Shown: positions 1 through 13,357, counted from the stretch's first letter. The stretch: DNA of 64,000 nt from Glandiceps talaboti (GCF_964340395.1 NC_135551.1:31270955-31334954); one strand, 5' to 3'. Notes: generated by a model not told the origin, from the letters alone. Made by a program: numbers and translations.

Positions 1-275
1 GTAGATTTATATAATGTATGATTTACAAAATATAATAACTTAGATTTCTATAATGTACACAATATAATAATGTAGATTTATATAATGTATGATTTACACA
101 ATATAACAATGTAGATTGATATAATGTATGATTTACACATATAATAATGTAGATTTCTATAGTGTACAATATAATAATGTAGATTTCTATAATGTACAAT
201 ATAATAATGTAGATTTCTATAATGTACAATATAATAATGTAGATTTCTATAATGTATGATTAACACTATATAATA
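1..275. repeat. About 30-bp AT-rich minisatellite at window edge
   Basis: A diverged unit containing AATGTAGATTTCTATAATGT followed by ACAATATAAT is repeated about nine times and is probably cut by the window start. The minus-strand open frames here are repeat-derived (IEIYIIIL periodicity). Confidence 0.9.
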
Positions 276-1416
276 ACATTCTGTATATTTCATTCACACT
301 TGCACACAAGAATATCTGAAACATTGTTTATTCTTAAAAAAATATTCTTTAATAGCGGGTAAAGGAATCAACTGGTAAATTTACTGACCTAGAATAATCT
401 GATTTTGATGGGAAATATATTAGTTTTGTTATCTTGAAATGTTCGACAGCATTCCCTTGGTCATCATATGTTCATCGAATGGTAAGGTAGTAAGAGTTAT
501 GCCATCTATGAATAAAGAGTGACTTTGCTGCTTTTAACCTGACAAGATATACAAAAACACAGTCATATTTGATATATCACTACTCGAAAGTATAAATGAT
601 ACTTGAATCAATACATATGCACAAATATATGATATTTACAGAAGGGGAATAACTAAAAGCCCTTTCTTTTCAAATGGTTTAAATTTGCATATTAGCTACA
701 TTACAGATAACAAGACTAGATAGAGCACATACAACCCTGATAGCTCAACAAAGACGAGATTAGAATCTCCACACAGCCGGCTTTATCATACAACAGTAGC
801 AAAACACTGAAATCTAGTCCGTTGGGTCTAGGATTCTATTTTCGTTTTAATTAGAATCTTAATTGGACCTATGTTTGACAAAAAGAAGGGTTGCGAGGTA
901 TTGACCTATGACCCCATACATACATGCATACATCTATATATAATAAGTCCTCTGTGGTTTTGGTTTCCTAATTGTACGTAATTTCACATTACCAGATATC
1001 ACATATCAAACTTGTGATATGTTTGAGAGATCACACTGAAGTCTCTACTGAATAAAGTAAGAACGAACCGATCGAGTATCAACTAACGTGAAGGAAGGCA
1101 TGTGGAAAGATAACAAAGCTTTTATTCAAAACATCATGACATGTCCGTTGAGTGAAGAAGACACAGAAGAAAAGACAGACATTTTGACTCTTCACAACAA
1201 GCGATATTCAACTAACTAATCATCAAATTACTGATAGTAGAGTGAAACTAGCCTGAACTTGTTTATAACTTCCTCGGTTAAAGAAAACAGGACTCGGATG
1301 TTGTAGAAAACGGTTCGATCTACACCTCAATTTCTATACATGTATGACAAACATTCATGTCCAATAAGTAATATACTGGTAAACAAGTACGTGTATGAAC
1401 GTACGCAAATGAACCG

Positions 1417-1847
1417 AATTATTTGATTGTAGCAGGTACACGAACCCAGTTATTTGATTGTAGCAGGTACATAAACCCAATTATTTGATTGCAGCAGGTA
1501 CATAAACCCAATTATTTGATTGTAGCAGGTACATAAACCCAATTATTTGATTGCAGCAGGTACATAAACCCAATTATTTGATTGTAGCAGGTACATAAAC
1601 CCAATTATTTGATTGCAGCAGGTATATAAACCCAATTATTTGACTGTAGCAGGTACATAAACCCAATTATTTGATTGTAGCAGGTACATAAACCCAATTA
1701 TTTGATTGTAGCAGGTACATAAACCCAATTATTTGATTGCAGCAGGTACATAAACCCAATTATTTGATTGTAGCAGGTACATAAACCCAATTATTTGATT
1801 GTAGCAGGTACATAAACCCAATTATTTGATTGTAGCAGGTACATAAA
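1417..1847. repeat. 31-bp minisatellite, about 14 copies
   Basis: The unit is AATTATTTGATTGTAGCAGG followed by TACATAAACCC. Copies differ mainly by GTAGCAGG or GCAGCAGG. The first copy is the most diverged. Confidence 0.97.
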
Positions 1848-2494
1848 GTGGAAATATTGATTCACTCTGACCATACTTATGGTTTTGAAAGTTGACCAGC
1901 TCTTACGAGCAAACCATTCATTAAAAAAGATTAACCGTGCCAAAATAATTAGTTTAATCAAGTGTAAAGATAAACGTTAACTCTCTGATAATAACTAACT
2001 TATTCCTTACGTGTTTCCTCTTCCATGTATGCATACAAATGATATACGTATACCTCGGATGCATAAATTAGGAAAGGGTTGCCATTAAAGTTACATGTAC
2101 TGGAACTGAACACGTTTTTCCGTAATTGCGTGCACAGTAATGTAGCATCGATTTACTTAGTATAAATGACCTGAACCGCATTAAAATGCGTCTTCCTGAG
2201 TTGTTTCCACACGTCAACATTTTGGTTAACCTCGAGGCTAAATGAATGACTAATGATACAAAAACACGGACATTTAAAGTTGTTCTATCTTTTAAAAGAA
2301 ACTAAATGTATTCAAAGATGTGTGAAAATGAAATGAACACCTATAAAGATTGTTGGTACAGAACTTCGTAATAGTATGTTCCGAATGAACACTTGCTCTA
2401 GCCGTGTACTATTTGAGTTGAGATCAAGCAATGTTAATACAAATACATTTTGAGAAAAGATTTCATAAGTACACGTAGTACTATAGAAAAATAT

Positions 2495-2745
2495 AAGAGT
2501 CGTGCAGTGACTACCGTAAATACAGTAGTATAATACCAACCTAATAATGTAAGAGTTGTGCCAGTGACTGCCAAGGTATATTTCAATAAGTAAATGCAGT
2601 AGTATAATACCAACCTATTATTGTAAGAGTTGTGCCAGTGACTACCAAGGTATATTTCAATAAGTAAATACAGTAGTATAATACCAACCTATTAATGTAA
2701 GAGTTGTGCCAGTGACTACCAAGGTATGTTTCAGTAAGTAATAAT
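2495..2745. repeat. 74-bp tandem repeat, about 3.4 copies
   Basis: CAGTAGTATAATACCAACCT recurs at 2523, 2597 and 2671, exactly 74 bases apart. A partial diverged unit lies before 2523. Confidence 0.93.
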
Positions 2746-3013
2746 GTAAGCAATAAAGGATAAATGACCTTTAATTACAAAACAAAAATAACGGAATTTC
2801 AATATTCACAATTCTAACAAGCAGAAAATCGAGTAAATCATGTTGGTAGTTAGTTACGGTTATAGTATGACTTAATAATATCCATATATTTATATGTATC
2901 ACGATAAAAATTATACTTTGATCTCTGCATCAGTTCATACCTCCGTAAACCACCAATTGGAGTGCTTATCTCGATCTGTCAATACTTGTATATTGTCCAT
3001 GTACCAATCAAAA

Positions 3014-3289
3014 TCATAAACGTTCGGTTCCTTCACTTGACACTCTTTGATCACTGCCATTGAAATAAAATACGATGTCCTTGTTTGAGAAAATTGACTG
3101 GTTGCTTAAGGATCCTACACGCAATCGTACAACTTTAGCTCTTTGACAATTTATAAATCGATGTTCAAGTGTGTCTATTTCATGGCAAGCATTGCAATTC
3201 ATAGGTTTGAGTCCATGACCATTCAATATTGAATGTGTCCAGACATGTACAGATATAGAGTAATGTAACGTTATATGATAAGAAGCCAA
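3014..3289 (-). pseudogene. LINE ORF2 C-terminal zinc-knuckle relic
   Basis: The 91-codon frame contains CNACHEIDTLEHRFINC, a C-x2-C-x7-H-x4-C arrangement. This is the cysteine-histidine motif found near the C-terminus of many LINE ORF2 proteins, downstream of the reverse transcriptase. Residues before it (HVWTHSILNGHGLKP) and after it (QRAKVVRLRVG) also fit that context. No reverse transcriptase motif was found within 1 kb upstream on the same strand, so this is an isolated fragment. It could be the distal end of the relic at 6.6-7.8 kb, separated by later insertions, or an independent insertion. Confidence 0.65.
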
Positions 3290-3497
3290 TCACACTAACA
3301 GTCAAACTATCTACTAGAGTTATCCAACGTTTCTTTTATTTGTATCACTAGAGCCATTGGGAGGGGATGATATTAGCTAACTGAATCCTAAAATCACATT
3401 GAGTATAGTGTGTTTACAGACGTATTGGTATGGTATACCTAAAGGGCCTATGATCGGTACATACTTTAAATAATGAAATTTCTTAACCCAGGGTCAT

Positions 3498-3622
3498 TCT
3501 GTAACGGATTCTGAAACTATTCACTAAAGCCTGATAATGCTTACCTTAATGCTTCGATGGTAACAGGTTCTGAAAGTATCCAATAAGCCTGATAATGTCT
3601 ACCTTAGTGCTTCAATGGCGCC
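3498..3622. repeat. Two-copy tandem duplication (about 61-bp unit)
   Basis: Two diverged copies share GATTCTGAAACTATTC or GGTTCTGAAAGTATCC, then AGCCTGATAATG, then CTTACCTTAATGCTTCGATGG or CTACCTTAGTGCTTCAATGG. Confidence 0.75.
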
Positions 3623-4232
3623 ACACACATTGTGGCAAGATGTTGACCTGTATCTCACCACTAATGACAGAAATGTCATTCTTTTCCAAGACTTAACCAT
3701 ACAATTCAGTTTCTACAATTCTGATTATTTGCAGACGTGTATATGCTGGCATTGTGGAGTCGTGGAGTTGTTCATTTGATAGTACACAGAAATTATAGAT
3801 GTTTTATTTTTGATGAAATGAATATGAAAATAAAACCACCGATGTAAACTGAATGCCTTCACTAACAGCGAAATCAATAGCCTTTTGGTTATTTTTCCTT
3901 ATATGCATTGTCGAAATATGAAAGGATATCCTACTCGTTTAGTTCCATTAGGGACGTTGAGTAGTATATCATAGAGGGTATATCCCTTATTTGGTAAATT
4001 ATGCAAATGACTCACTGAGGTGAAATGCTATATCAAGAAACTTTTTTTTGGGAAACTTGACCTTTGTTTTCATCAATGTATGTACGAACTCATGCAATTT
4101 GGAACATGCATTATGCAGGTATAATTAACAATCTAAATACAAATTACTGATAATTACAAAATAAACTTCAGAACACTTCCAAATTAGTATTCTAATTTGA
4201 TAACTTTTGGCAACATATCATTAAAAGAATTA

Positions 4233-4234
<2 letters not shown>

Positions 4235-4264
<30 letters not shown>
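4235..4264. repeat. (GT)n microsatellite
   Basis: About 15 GT units within the 3' region of the CR1-like relic. Confidence 0.95.
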
Positions 4265-4266
<2 letters not shown>

Positions 4267-4339
4267 GGATGTGTACCTGCTCGCTCTTACGTATGTGAAT
4301 GTGTTTCTGTGTTTATGTATACATGTATTTGTTAAGGGC

Positions 4340-4760
4340 CATATATCCACCACAGTGCTCATAGGCGCTTCACATTTGCAATAAATCAAAGGGTACTGCA
4401 CGGGAAAAAATTACAAGTATGGCTGAAAAAGGTAAAAACTAAAAAAAAGAAAAAAAGTATTGCAGAAATATTGTCTCAACAAAGGTAAAACGCTATTTTA
4501 TAAAAATGGGAACGTTACAATGATTTAAAATGATTTAAAGAGGTTTCGACTAAATCTAAACAAATGATTGGTAAGAGTAATTCAGTTTAGATTACACACT
4601 GTAAATCTGGGTGAAAAGGTGAGTTTTCAACTTGCGTTTTGAAAGTGTCAATTGCTGTGCATTGTCTGATATGACATGGGAGAATGTTCCAAAGCTTCGG
4701 TGCAGCGTAGTTGAGGCGTACAAGCCGCAATTTGTCTGCGACAGAACGTATATTGTTACC
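4340..4760 (-). pseudogene. 3' terminal relic of a CR1-like LINE
   Basis: The minus strand from about 4749 to 4610 reads NYAAPKLWNILPCHIRQC followed by a TFKTQVENSPF block. This closely parallels the C-terminus of the intact reverse transcriptase at 52-53 kb (YAAATLWNDLPSHIRSAS, then FKSRLKTYF). Sequence below that, to about 4340, includes GCTCATAGGCGCTTCAC (plus-strand spelling), which resembles the 3' hairpin region of the same element. Only the last 45 or so codons and the 3' tail survive, with the frame lost further upstream. The plus-strand open frame at 4632-4820 is antisense to this relic and should not be annotated as a gene. Confidence 0.75.
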
Positions 4761-5726
4761 TGCTATAATGATAGCAGTGGTATTCTTTCCATTGGGGACA
4801 TGAAGTCAGTCTTTTGTTAAGTCATACATTGCTATTTAAAAATATGACACGTTACCAGCATATATTAAAATACAACAACTATTCTTCCGATATTCTATAG
4901 AGTCAATTGATGGTATGATAATTTGATTCAAACGTACAGATAGTTGTTTTGGTAGAGAGAGTACATAATTCATTGAATGACAGTTTTACAAGGCTTTTGA
5001 TAAGATTGAAAATCCTGTTTTTACAAGGATGGATTTCCAAAACTCATTGTTAAGATGTTGTCAATGCTGATATAAATATAAAACACTAGATCATCACTTG
5101 ATAATTCTAGACAGCTGTGAATACCAAGCTGAAACCAGCAATTCAAAAAAGGTCAACGCATATAGTAAACGGGTCATCCCGAACAATATCCCCGCTGCTA
5201 GAAGCTTTTATTTCATGATAATCCATCAGAAAGCTCAAACAAAACAGATGGAATGGCGAACATTTTAATTTGAAACAATACTTCAGTTTTTTCTTGTTGA
5301 GGCATCACCTTGAAATTTAAATGATTATAATACATACGTGGATGTATAACCATGCAATCTGAATTGACCATCTAATAGGTAATAGGACGTGTCTGTCAGA
5401 CATATAATTTGAAACTACAGGGCATCTGAACAATTTGTTTTTATTTGAGAATACCAACAATATTAATGGAATTCGCAGCACGTTCATTTTCTCCGCTATA
5501 TGCGTAATTGAAGCATTTGTTCATACATACGATATTACAATAAAACGTGTACCATTATAATAAGTAACTGGAAGTGACTCTGTACGTATAAATAATATGT
5601 ATTGTTGCTACCCCTTTTTGCTTACATGCCTCAATCCAATTTGTTGAAACGGATAGGCCCTTTCCTATTGTTTTGGCATCAAGTTATTCATCGCAAATTT
5701 CAATGGCGTCCTCTTAAAAACCAAAC

Positions 5727-5827
5727 GTGTATGTATGTATGTATGTATGTATGTATGTATGTATGTATGTATGTATGTATGTATGTATGCATGTATGCAT
5801 GTATGTATGTATGTATGTATGTATGTA

Positions 5828-5858
<31 letters not shown>

Positions 5859-6080
5859 ATGTATGTATGTATGTATGTATTTATGTGTGTGTGTATGTAT
5901 GTATGTATGTATGTATGTATGTATGTATGTATGTATGTATGTATGTGTGTATGTGTGTATGTATGTATGTATGTATGTATGTATGCATGCATGCATGTAT
6001 GTATGTATGTATGTATGTATGTATGTATGTATGTATGTATGTATGTATGTATGTATGTATGTATGTATGTATGTATGTGC
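5727..6080. repeat. (ATGT)n microsatellite, about 350 bp
   Basis: ATGT units interrupted by short GT runs and ATGC units. The period-4 sequence lacks stops in several frames, so long MYVC or IHTY open frames appear on both strands; these are not genes. Confidence 0.97.
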
Positions 6081-6114
6081 GTGTTTATGTACGTTTTCAT
6101 GCCTGTCCTTCTTT

Positions 6115-6540
6115 CATAATTAATGATTTCGGTAATTAGGCTATATCGTAAGAATGCAAGCTTCAAATTTCTTGTAATTTGGTATATCTATCAACAATAA
6201 TAATTCAGGTCTATCCTATGATGTTTGTTGATATAGGTTTTACCTTTAATTAGTAATTTGAATAATCAAAGATTTTCAGTAATTAAGCTATATCTTAGTT
6301 CGTACGTACTTTTAATGGTGATGTTTAATTTGCATAAATAATCATCTTGATAATTAGGCAATGTCTTTAGAATGCAAACTTTAAATTTCAGATAATTAAG
6401 TACATGTATTGATGGTAAAAATTGATGATGTAGCTGATAATCTAATTGGTTAATTTGCATAATTAATGATTTTTTGATACTTAGGTAATATGTTAACTAT
6501 ACAAGCTTCAAATTTCATACAGTTTCATATGATTAATTTC
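6115..6540. repeat. Degenerate AT-rich tandem repeat, about four units
   Basis: Units share AATTTGCATAATTAATGATT, then TAATTAGGCTATATC, then GAATGCAAGCTTCAAATTTC, at irregular spacing (recurrences near 6133, 6281, 6352 and 6478). The array begins immediately after the ATGT microsatellite. Confidence 0.7.
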
Positions 6541-6639
6541 CAATTAAGTGGTGCATCATGTATAATAGCTATACTTTAAAATTTTGCATTCCAACAATGT
6601 GTGTAGGCCCAAAAATATATGGTTTTGCCCTTACGAGAG

Positions 6640-7790
6640 GCATTCATTTTAAATCTGGTTTTCTATAGTTGGGGAGAATTCATGACCCCAGATTTCAGAT
6701 CCATAAGAAAGCACAGGTGCTACACAACTGTCAGTCAACTTGTATGAATTATGCATGGGCACATCACCTAGTTTGTTTATCACAATTTGTATCTGAGTAT
6801 AATAACGCCTTTCTTGATTTAGAGGCGAGTTCAGTTTTTAGCAGGTGACATGACAAACGTGAGAACATCAGTAGCCAAAGAAAGTTGAAGTACTTGGCAC
6901 ACTCAATTTTCTTTCCCAAGTAAATCCACTTTTGTGTCCTTTTGATATTGCCACCATTTCCAAATACTAAAATGTTTGTTTTATCCAAATTAACAGTCAT
7001 ACACCAGTGCTTACAAAATGTACAAGCTGGGTAATTTTACATTGTAATGCTATCACTAACATCGTCTGCGTACATTAATAGGCCTATGTTTGGAAAATCA
7101 TCTGTCAAGAAATAGTCTATCACGTTCAGTCTTTCTCTCTTGATCAATAAATGAACTGAAAAGTAAAGGACTAAGCATGCAGCCTTGCTTTGTACCACTC
7201 CCCACAATTGAAATAACTGGTGAGACCTTCATTACATAACACACATGATTCCAATTTTGAGTACATTGATCGTAACACACGTAGCACACGACAATGGAGG
7301 CCATATGAAATTAGTCTATACCATAAATAGTCATGACCTACACAATCGAATGCCCTTAGAAAAATCAACAAAAATACAGAATAACCTTCCTTTGCAATTT
7401 GAAAGATACAGAATCTGAGCCATTGCATGTAATGTAAAGACACTGTCAACTGTACAGTATTCTTTACGAAATCACGCTTGGGCTTCAGTTAGCACTTTAG
7501 AACCCTCTGTCCACTGCACTAAACGTTCACTTAAGTTTTATTCTTCCTTGTGGCTGACAATTGGGAAATGCCCCTGTAATTATTAAAATCAGAATTTTAT
7601 GTAACGGATTAATAACATCTTTACACCAATCTTTAGGAAGTTACCAGTAACTAAAATGCCAATTCCAACAACGTTACATTTAAACATTTCATTAGGAAAA
7701 CCGTCAGGTCCTGGTTATTTGTTACTTTTGGGATTTCATGATATAAAATACGTGAATTCAACTCATTCGCTTCACACAGGTGACATCTTG
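6640..7790 (-). pseudogene. Decayed LINE reverse transcriptase relic
   Basis: Reading the minus strand from 7790 downward, broken frames give, in the expected order, PGPDGFPNEMFK (about 7680-7720, the conserved block before the fingers domain), LIFLRAFDCVGHDYLWYRL (about 7310-7370, motif A region), KQGCMLSPLLF (about 7160-7190), VNLDKTNILVFGNGG (about 6955-7000) and APVLSYGSEIWGH (about 6670-6710). This is the canonical order of a LINE ORF2, spread over at least three frames with stops and missing blocks; no YADD box was recognised. It is therefore a dead copy. The motifs differ from those of the 52-53 kb element, so this is a different LINE family. The plus-strand frame at 7656-7862 is only its antisense shadow. 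Confidence 0.85.
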
Positions 7791-7992
7791 TATTATGTTG
7801 ATTTGATTTCAATCAAATTGAATTTTCTCCTGTTCTCCATTGGTTTGACATCCGTACTTTAAACTTTGTGAATATATATAGTTATACCAATCTTATGGAT
7901 TTATTTGCTATGAAGAGGAAAATGTTTATGTGTTCCCTTTTATTCGCTAAATTACAGACCAAAAAGTGATGCATCGCTCAGATTAGCTAGAA

Positions 7993-7993
<1 letters not shown>

Positions 7994-8031
<38 letters not shown>

Positions 8032-8053
8032 CAGACAGACAGACAGACAGACA
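7994..8053. repeat. (AC)n followed by (ACAG)n
   Basis: About 18 AC units, then TCAG and five ACAG units. Confidence 0.95.
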
Positions 8054-8059
8054 TCACTA

Positions 8060-9330
8060 TTTCATAACCTCTCCTTAGGGGGTAAAAAGTGCATTCCTGT
8101 GCGCCTACCCTGTATTGTATTTTGTTGTATATACCGTCGATTTATTTCAAACCCGATGTAGAAACAAGATGCAGCACGTAGTGCATGAGAGGTGACTGGG
8201 TTCAAGGACATTAAGCTATCGTGTCATAAAAAGTGGTATATGCTTCTATCAATAGATTTACCACTGTACACAGTATTTCAGTATTTCCTCCTAGAACCAA
8301 TACAATATATATCCACATAGCAAACTTACAGTAGTGTCATAATAGTCTTTATTGGTTATAAAATACTAATGACATATTCTGTTTAGCACTGTACCATTAA
8401 GATATCCCATTGTGCCATCCCATTCAGTCTTATATGCAGGTCTTCCTCAACCACTTTATTCCCAACCTGTCTATTAATATAGTTCCATTGAACGTCATCA
8501 AAGGCTATAAATTGTTTTCCATTCAACACTTCGTTGAATATGTATGAATCGTGGTTATCATTGTAGAGTGGGTTTTAAAATACACTTCACTAGAGAGAGT
8601 CTATACGAGTACTTTTATATTGTTTGAAAGACTAGAGCCAAAAACAGGAAAATTGCGAAGCTTGCACGTTTCCTTCCGTCTGTACTGTCCATTAAGCAGT
8701 GAGTTCGTCATTCAGAATAACTTGGGGCGTATTTGAGAGGTTTGTTTCTGTTAGAGTTTATACAAATAGACAAGGCGTTACTGAGATAACATCAATGTCT
8801 ATTCTAATCCTATTTCACGCTATTTGTCGATGGAACCCAAGGATAAACACTTGTGCTATGGAAAATACACTATAAAGTTAGTATCTAATACATCACTCAA
8901 CAAAAATAAATATCTCGAGAACGGTACAACATTTAAGTTGCCTCCTAAATCATTCACGTTTTAATACACACGTTTAATTGTCTGACAAAGTGATTGAAAC
9001 CCTATCAGCAGAATACATTACACGTTGTTGCTAAATATAGCATAAAAATGATTGCTCGACGTGTAACTTAAACGTTCGGACAGTTTATTATCTTTACAGT
9101 GCTTTTCTATAGCACTGTCGTTTACTCGTAATCGACACATGAAGCCACTAGAGGATAGATAGAAAGGTGAGAAACGTCAACTCTGAATAGTAGGCGTGTA
9201 TTTTATTCACACCGTCCCTCATTACACGAAGTAAATATTATATTTTGTGTTTTGATAATAAAAAGTATTACATTATTTGTAATCATTTCATTGTTTTAAA
9301 ATTTGCTCCACATCCGTATATCTACATCTC
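8060..9330. other. No gene seen
   Basis: Unique AT-rich DNA between microsatellites. Short open frames only (the longest is about 61 codons), without recognisable motifs. Confidence 0.6.
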
Positions 9331-9338
9331 TCTGTGAA

Positions 9339-9339
<1 letters not shown>

Positions 9340-9417
<78 letters not shown>

Positions 9418-9418
9418 G
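9340..9418. repeat. (CTGT)n microsatellite
   Basis: About 20 CTGT units followed by degenerate CGAT, CGGT and TTGT units. Confidence 0.97.
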
Positions 9419-10149
9419 ATCGGTCTGTTTGTTTGTCTATAGGCCAGTCTGAGCTGTCTTCCTGTTCATTTATTTGTATATCAGTATGCTGGAATGTACG
9501 TCTAGTGTGCGCCTACACGTGAGAGGGTGGATTCGCCTTATTCAAGACAAAAAAGATTTTACCGCCACCTGTCCCGAGATAGCAATCTTGACTTGTCCCT
9601 AATGGACTGAGAGAGACTGTTATTAAAGATCCTTGACGGTTGTTCATTTCATCCAGATTAGTGATATCACTTTTCAAGAGCTTACTTACCTTGACAGTAT
9701 CAACTTCTATACACCAGTACGGTCCTTAAGAATCTCTCTCAAGTCTCCATTATCTTACTTTTTGACAAGCTGACAATCTACATACTAACTTTAACACGTA
9801 AAACATTGTCTTGTATGAGACTAGGACTACTATGTTTTACTAATGGAAACACAATGTGACAAACTACGTCACAAGTCATGTAATTCTAGGTCATATTCAA
9901 GATAGTACAAGCATTTCAAATGACTCCACTTACCTACTTTCTTGACTGTTTTTATGTTTCAATGTATTTTTATAAAAAATATTTCGTTTTAGAATTTTAT
10001 GTTGTGATGTGTGATATTTTAAGTTGTTTTAAGCATACCTTTTAAGTTGTGTTGTATTTGATTGTGGTACGGTACGGTGCGTTACATTATGTTTTGCTGT
10101 TTTGTTGGTATGCCGTATGATATGCTCTGTTGTGTCATGCCAAGTCATG

Positions 10150-10350
10150 GCGTGGGGTGGGGTGTGTGTTGCGTTGTGTTGCGTTGCGTTGTGTTGCGTT
10201 GCGTTGTACGTGTTGTATTGTGTTGTGTTGTGTTGTGTTGTGTTGTGTTGTGTTGTGTTGCGTTGCGTTGCGTTTCATTGCTTTGCGTTTCATTGCGTTG
10301 TATGTGGGTTGTATCATGTCGTGTCTTATTGCGTCGCGTCGCGTTTCGTT
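10150..10350. repeat. TTGTG/TTGCG pentanucleotide microsatellite
   Basis: Blocks of GTTGT and GTTGC units alternate, with decaying GTTTC and CGTCG units at the right. It codes for spurious C-rich (plus) and T/N/Q-rich (minus) open frames. Confidence 0.93.
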
Positions 10351-10439
10351 CTCGCGTCATCCACACAAATGTGTGTTCTGTCATGTCCAGTTTGAAATTC
10401 TTTTTAAGTTGTTCTTGCGTTTACATTCCCTCACTTAGT

Positions 10440-11600
10440 TTTTTGATATATGCTCTTTGAATATGAATATATTCAGTGTTACTTTTTTCACATGTTCAAT
10501 TGACATCCTCTATATAGTAAAGCTTTCCCAAGTTTTAGGCTTACAGTAGTAGAAATCCAAGAATTGTTCACGGATAAAGGGTTGAATAAAACAAACATGT
10601 CACTTCGTGTTACCTTAAATATGTCATCCTTCAACCTCTACGTCACCCAATGTACACTATTACGGTATTTGGACTTGTCTTAATAGACTTTCCTATCCTC
10701 AACGAGGTTCACACGCTCTCTTTCTATTATCACTTTCACCCACGCATTACCTGAACCGTTACCTAAACTGACAAAAGCAATCTAACCATTGACGTCTATG
10801 ATCTAACGATTCGCTATTATCGTTACATTTCTACGGCGTCATCGATACACATGTCGTATCGCTTCATCGAGATTAGATTTACAATTTCTTACGGGCCAGG
10901 ACCGTCGATGTCTCTTCATCATTGACCAATTGCTTGTATTCTGACAAGCCAGGCTGAGTATATTTCCCTATCTCGCTTAATATCTCCCAGTGTTGCGATT
11001 TTTCAACGATTACTTTAGCGGCCATTTCGACCATTGTTGAAGTCTAGGTATTTACAGACACTACTCGCTAACGTGAGATTAACCAGCCATGTCGTATCGG
11101 TCTGTGTTTGCGAAAACAGGAACCGATTACCTGTTTTTATTGATCCCAGTGCTACTTTGCAGAATTGGGTGTGCAGACACGTACACTGTATATGTATATG
11201 TTACGGATAATATACTTCACTTGTCGATTTTAGCATTTTATCTGACCATATGTTTATATTCATATCCTTATTCTATTTATAGTTTTATAATATTCACTTT
11301 GATTGATAAATTGATGGTAACCCCGCTAACGACTTTGCACTCTTCCAACTCCTTATAATTGTTGTGCGTCACTTTTGTCTGATATTGTGTGTGCGTAGAT
11401 ACGACACCTTCTTAAGGTCGTGTAGGGAATCTAAAGTCATTCCACATCACGCAAACTAGTACACCACTCAGACTCTATCACTTTGGCATAGTCCACAGTC
11501 GGGAATAAACTCAGACTGAGATTAATATTTCGGTTTGTAAACCAAGTGATGACAGTCTGTTTCATTGGCAAAGCAAGACTAAACGCCGAGACACAGCACT
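10440..11600. other. No gene seen
   Basis: Unique DNA with an 89-codon frame at 11089-11358 lacking any recognised motif. Nothing else is supported. Confidence 0.6.
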
Positions 11601-11601
11601 G

Positions 11602-11776
<175 letters not shown>

Positions 11777-11954
11777 GGTCTGTAGGCTGTAGGCAGTCTT
11801 AAGGTCTGCATGTAGACTTTTCCAATTTTTTGTATATCTTAGTTTTACATTTTGTCGTTCGCTACATATGTATATTGTTTTATCCGTGTATTGTATTTCG
11901 TATTTTCATTGTATTGTACTTGTTTGCTCATTCTGCTGTTGGATGGCATGCGAA

Positions 11955-12135
11955 TACATACATACATACATACATACATACATACATACATACATACTGT
12001 AACATACATACATACATACATACATACATACATACATACATACATACATACATACATACATAAATGAATAAATGATAGATAAATAAATAAATAAATGAAT
12101 AAATGAATAAATAAATAAATAAATAAGTACATACA

Positions 12136-12182
<47 letters not shown>

Positions 12183-12195
12183 GTAAATAAATGTA
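11955..12195. repeat. (ACAT)n passing into (AAAT)n
   Basis: About 26 ACAT units with one interruption near 12000, then AAAT/AATG units to 12195. The boundary is a single C-to-A change of the unit. Confidence 0.95.
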
Positions 12196-12199
12196 ATGC

Positions 12200-13180
12200 A
12201 TAAATAGAACAATGTCGTGACGTTAATTATGTCAGGTTACATAATTATGAGTTTGTAACCAGTCTCCAGGACGTAAGTCTATTGAACGTTAGTCAAGATT
12301 ACCAAATTATTGGCATGTAAACCCCAAATACTATATTTTGAATCATAACAACTTGTTCCATAACGTGTTTCAAGTTGATATTACAAGACGTAGTTTATGT
12401 TTTTATAACTATAATTTGGTTTTATTTCATCTTTAATCACATTGAATTACAGACATATAACTTTAATACTCCCTTGCCATTCTGCAATTTCTTTAATCTT
12501 CGACAATTTCATAAATGCATAATCTTTCGGCTACATTTCGTAAAAGAGCTGTGCAGAATGAAAGAGAATTAGATATTCGGTCTGTGACCTTGTTTTCATA
12601 ATATAGCCATTTTGTACGGAGTTGAACATAGAAAGATATCGAGTTTTACGAGATCTCACAGTTTACGAGTTTTGTTAATGTAAAAATAGCTAGCTTTATG
12701 AATAATAGTATTTGATGTCATTCTACCGACATAGTCGAAATATGACCAGGTCAAAATGGTAATTACTACATATGCTTATTTGATAATCAGTAACATTGTT
12801 ACCAGGTTTTCAGTTTTTATTATGTATATTTTCTCTTCAAATCTGCGATAACATTTCATCAGACACGGTGAAAAATCGTATTCGACACGATAGTCTAGAA
12901 ATCACAATTTAATCAGACAGCTTCGTCTCATGTGTTTTTCCTGCACCCAAGGGAAGCGTGGAATATCTATAATACACACGAGTCATCAAGAAATTAAAGA
13001 TTGTGTGCTTTCGAACGGAACCGACCAGAATACTGATGACATCATTCTATGTTTGCACCGTCATATACAATCGCATTCAAAGAGAGCAGCTCGACCTGAA
13101 ATGTGACAGGGTGCGGCGTTTAATACAAGACGTCAGATCACTAACGAACTAATACCAGACACAGATAAAGAGTGGTTCGA
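12200..13180. other. No gene seen
   Basis: Unique AT-rich DNA with no recognised coding or RNA feature. Confidence 0.6.
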
Positions 13181-13181
13181 A

Positions 13182-13198
13182 AACAGACAGACAGACAC

Positions 13199-13252
<54 letters not shown>
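13182..13252. repeat. (ACAG)n microsatellite
   Basis: About 17 ACAG units with one ACAC interruption. Confidence 0.95.
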
Positions 13253-13315
13253 GGGGAGAGGTTTTTACTATTTGGCCAAGAAAATGTATTTCTAACGTTT
13301 GTCACGTGTCGACCT

Positions 13316-13357
13316 TGACGTCACTATCAATACTATGTACCAATGTTGATGACGTCA
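13316..13357. promoter_or_regulatory. Pair of palindromic CRE-type motifs (TGACGTCA)
   Basis: TGACGTCA occurs at 13316-13323 and 13350-13357, 34 bases apart start to start. The octamer is the full palindromic binding site for CREB/ATF bZIP factors. A half-matching AGACGTCA lies about 190 bases left. Regulatory use is inference: no gene was identified nearby. Confidence 0.3.

Noticed and set aside
4632-4820. 62-codon plus-strand frame
   Set aside because: It is antisense to the C-terminal relic of a CR1-like LINE.
5602-6166. Overlapping 130-173 codon MYVC/IHTY open frames on both strands
   Set aside because: They are translations of the ATGT microsatellite; period-4 DNA lacks stops in several frames. 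The same applies to frames at 37.6, 51.2-51.9, 58.5-58.9 and 63.0-63.4 kb.
7656-7862. 68-codon plus-strand frame
   Set aside because: It is antisense to the PGPDGFPNE block of a decayed LINE.
10062-10460. 132-codon cysteine-rich frame
   Set aside because: Arises from TTGTG/TTGCG pentamers; cysteine richness reflects TGT/TGC codons of the repeat.
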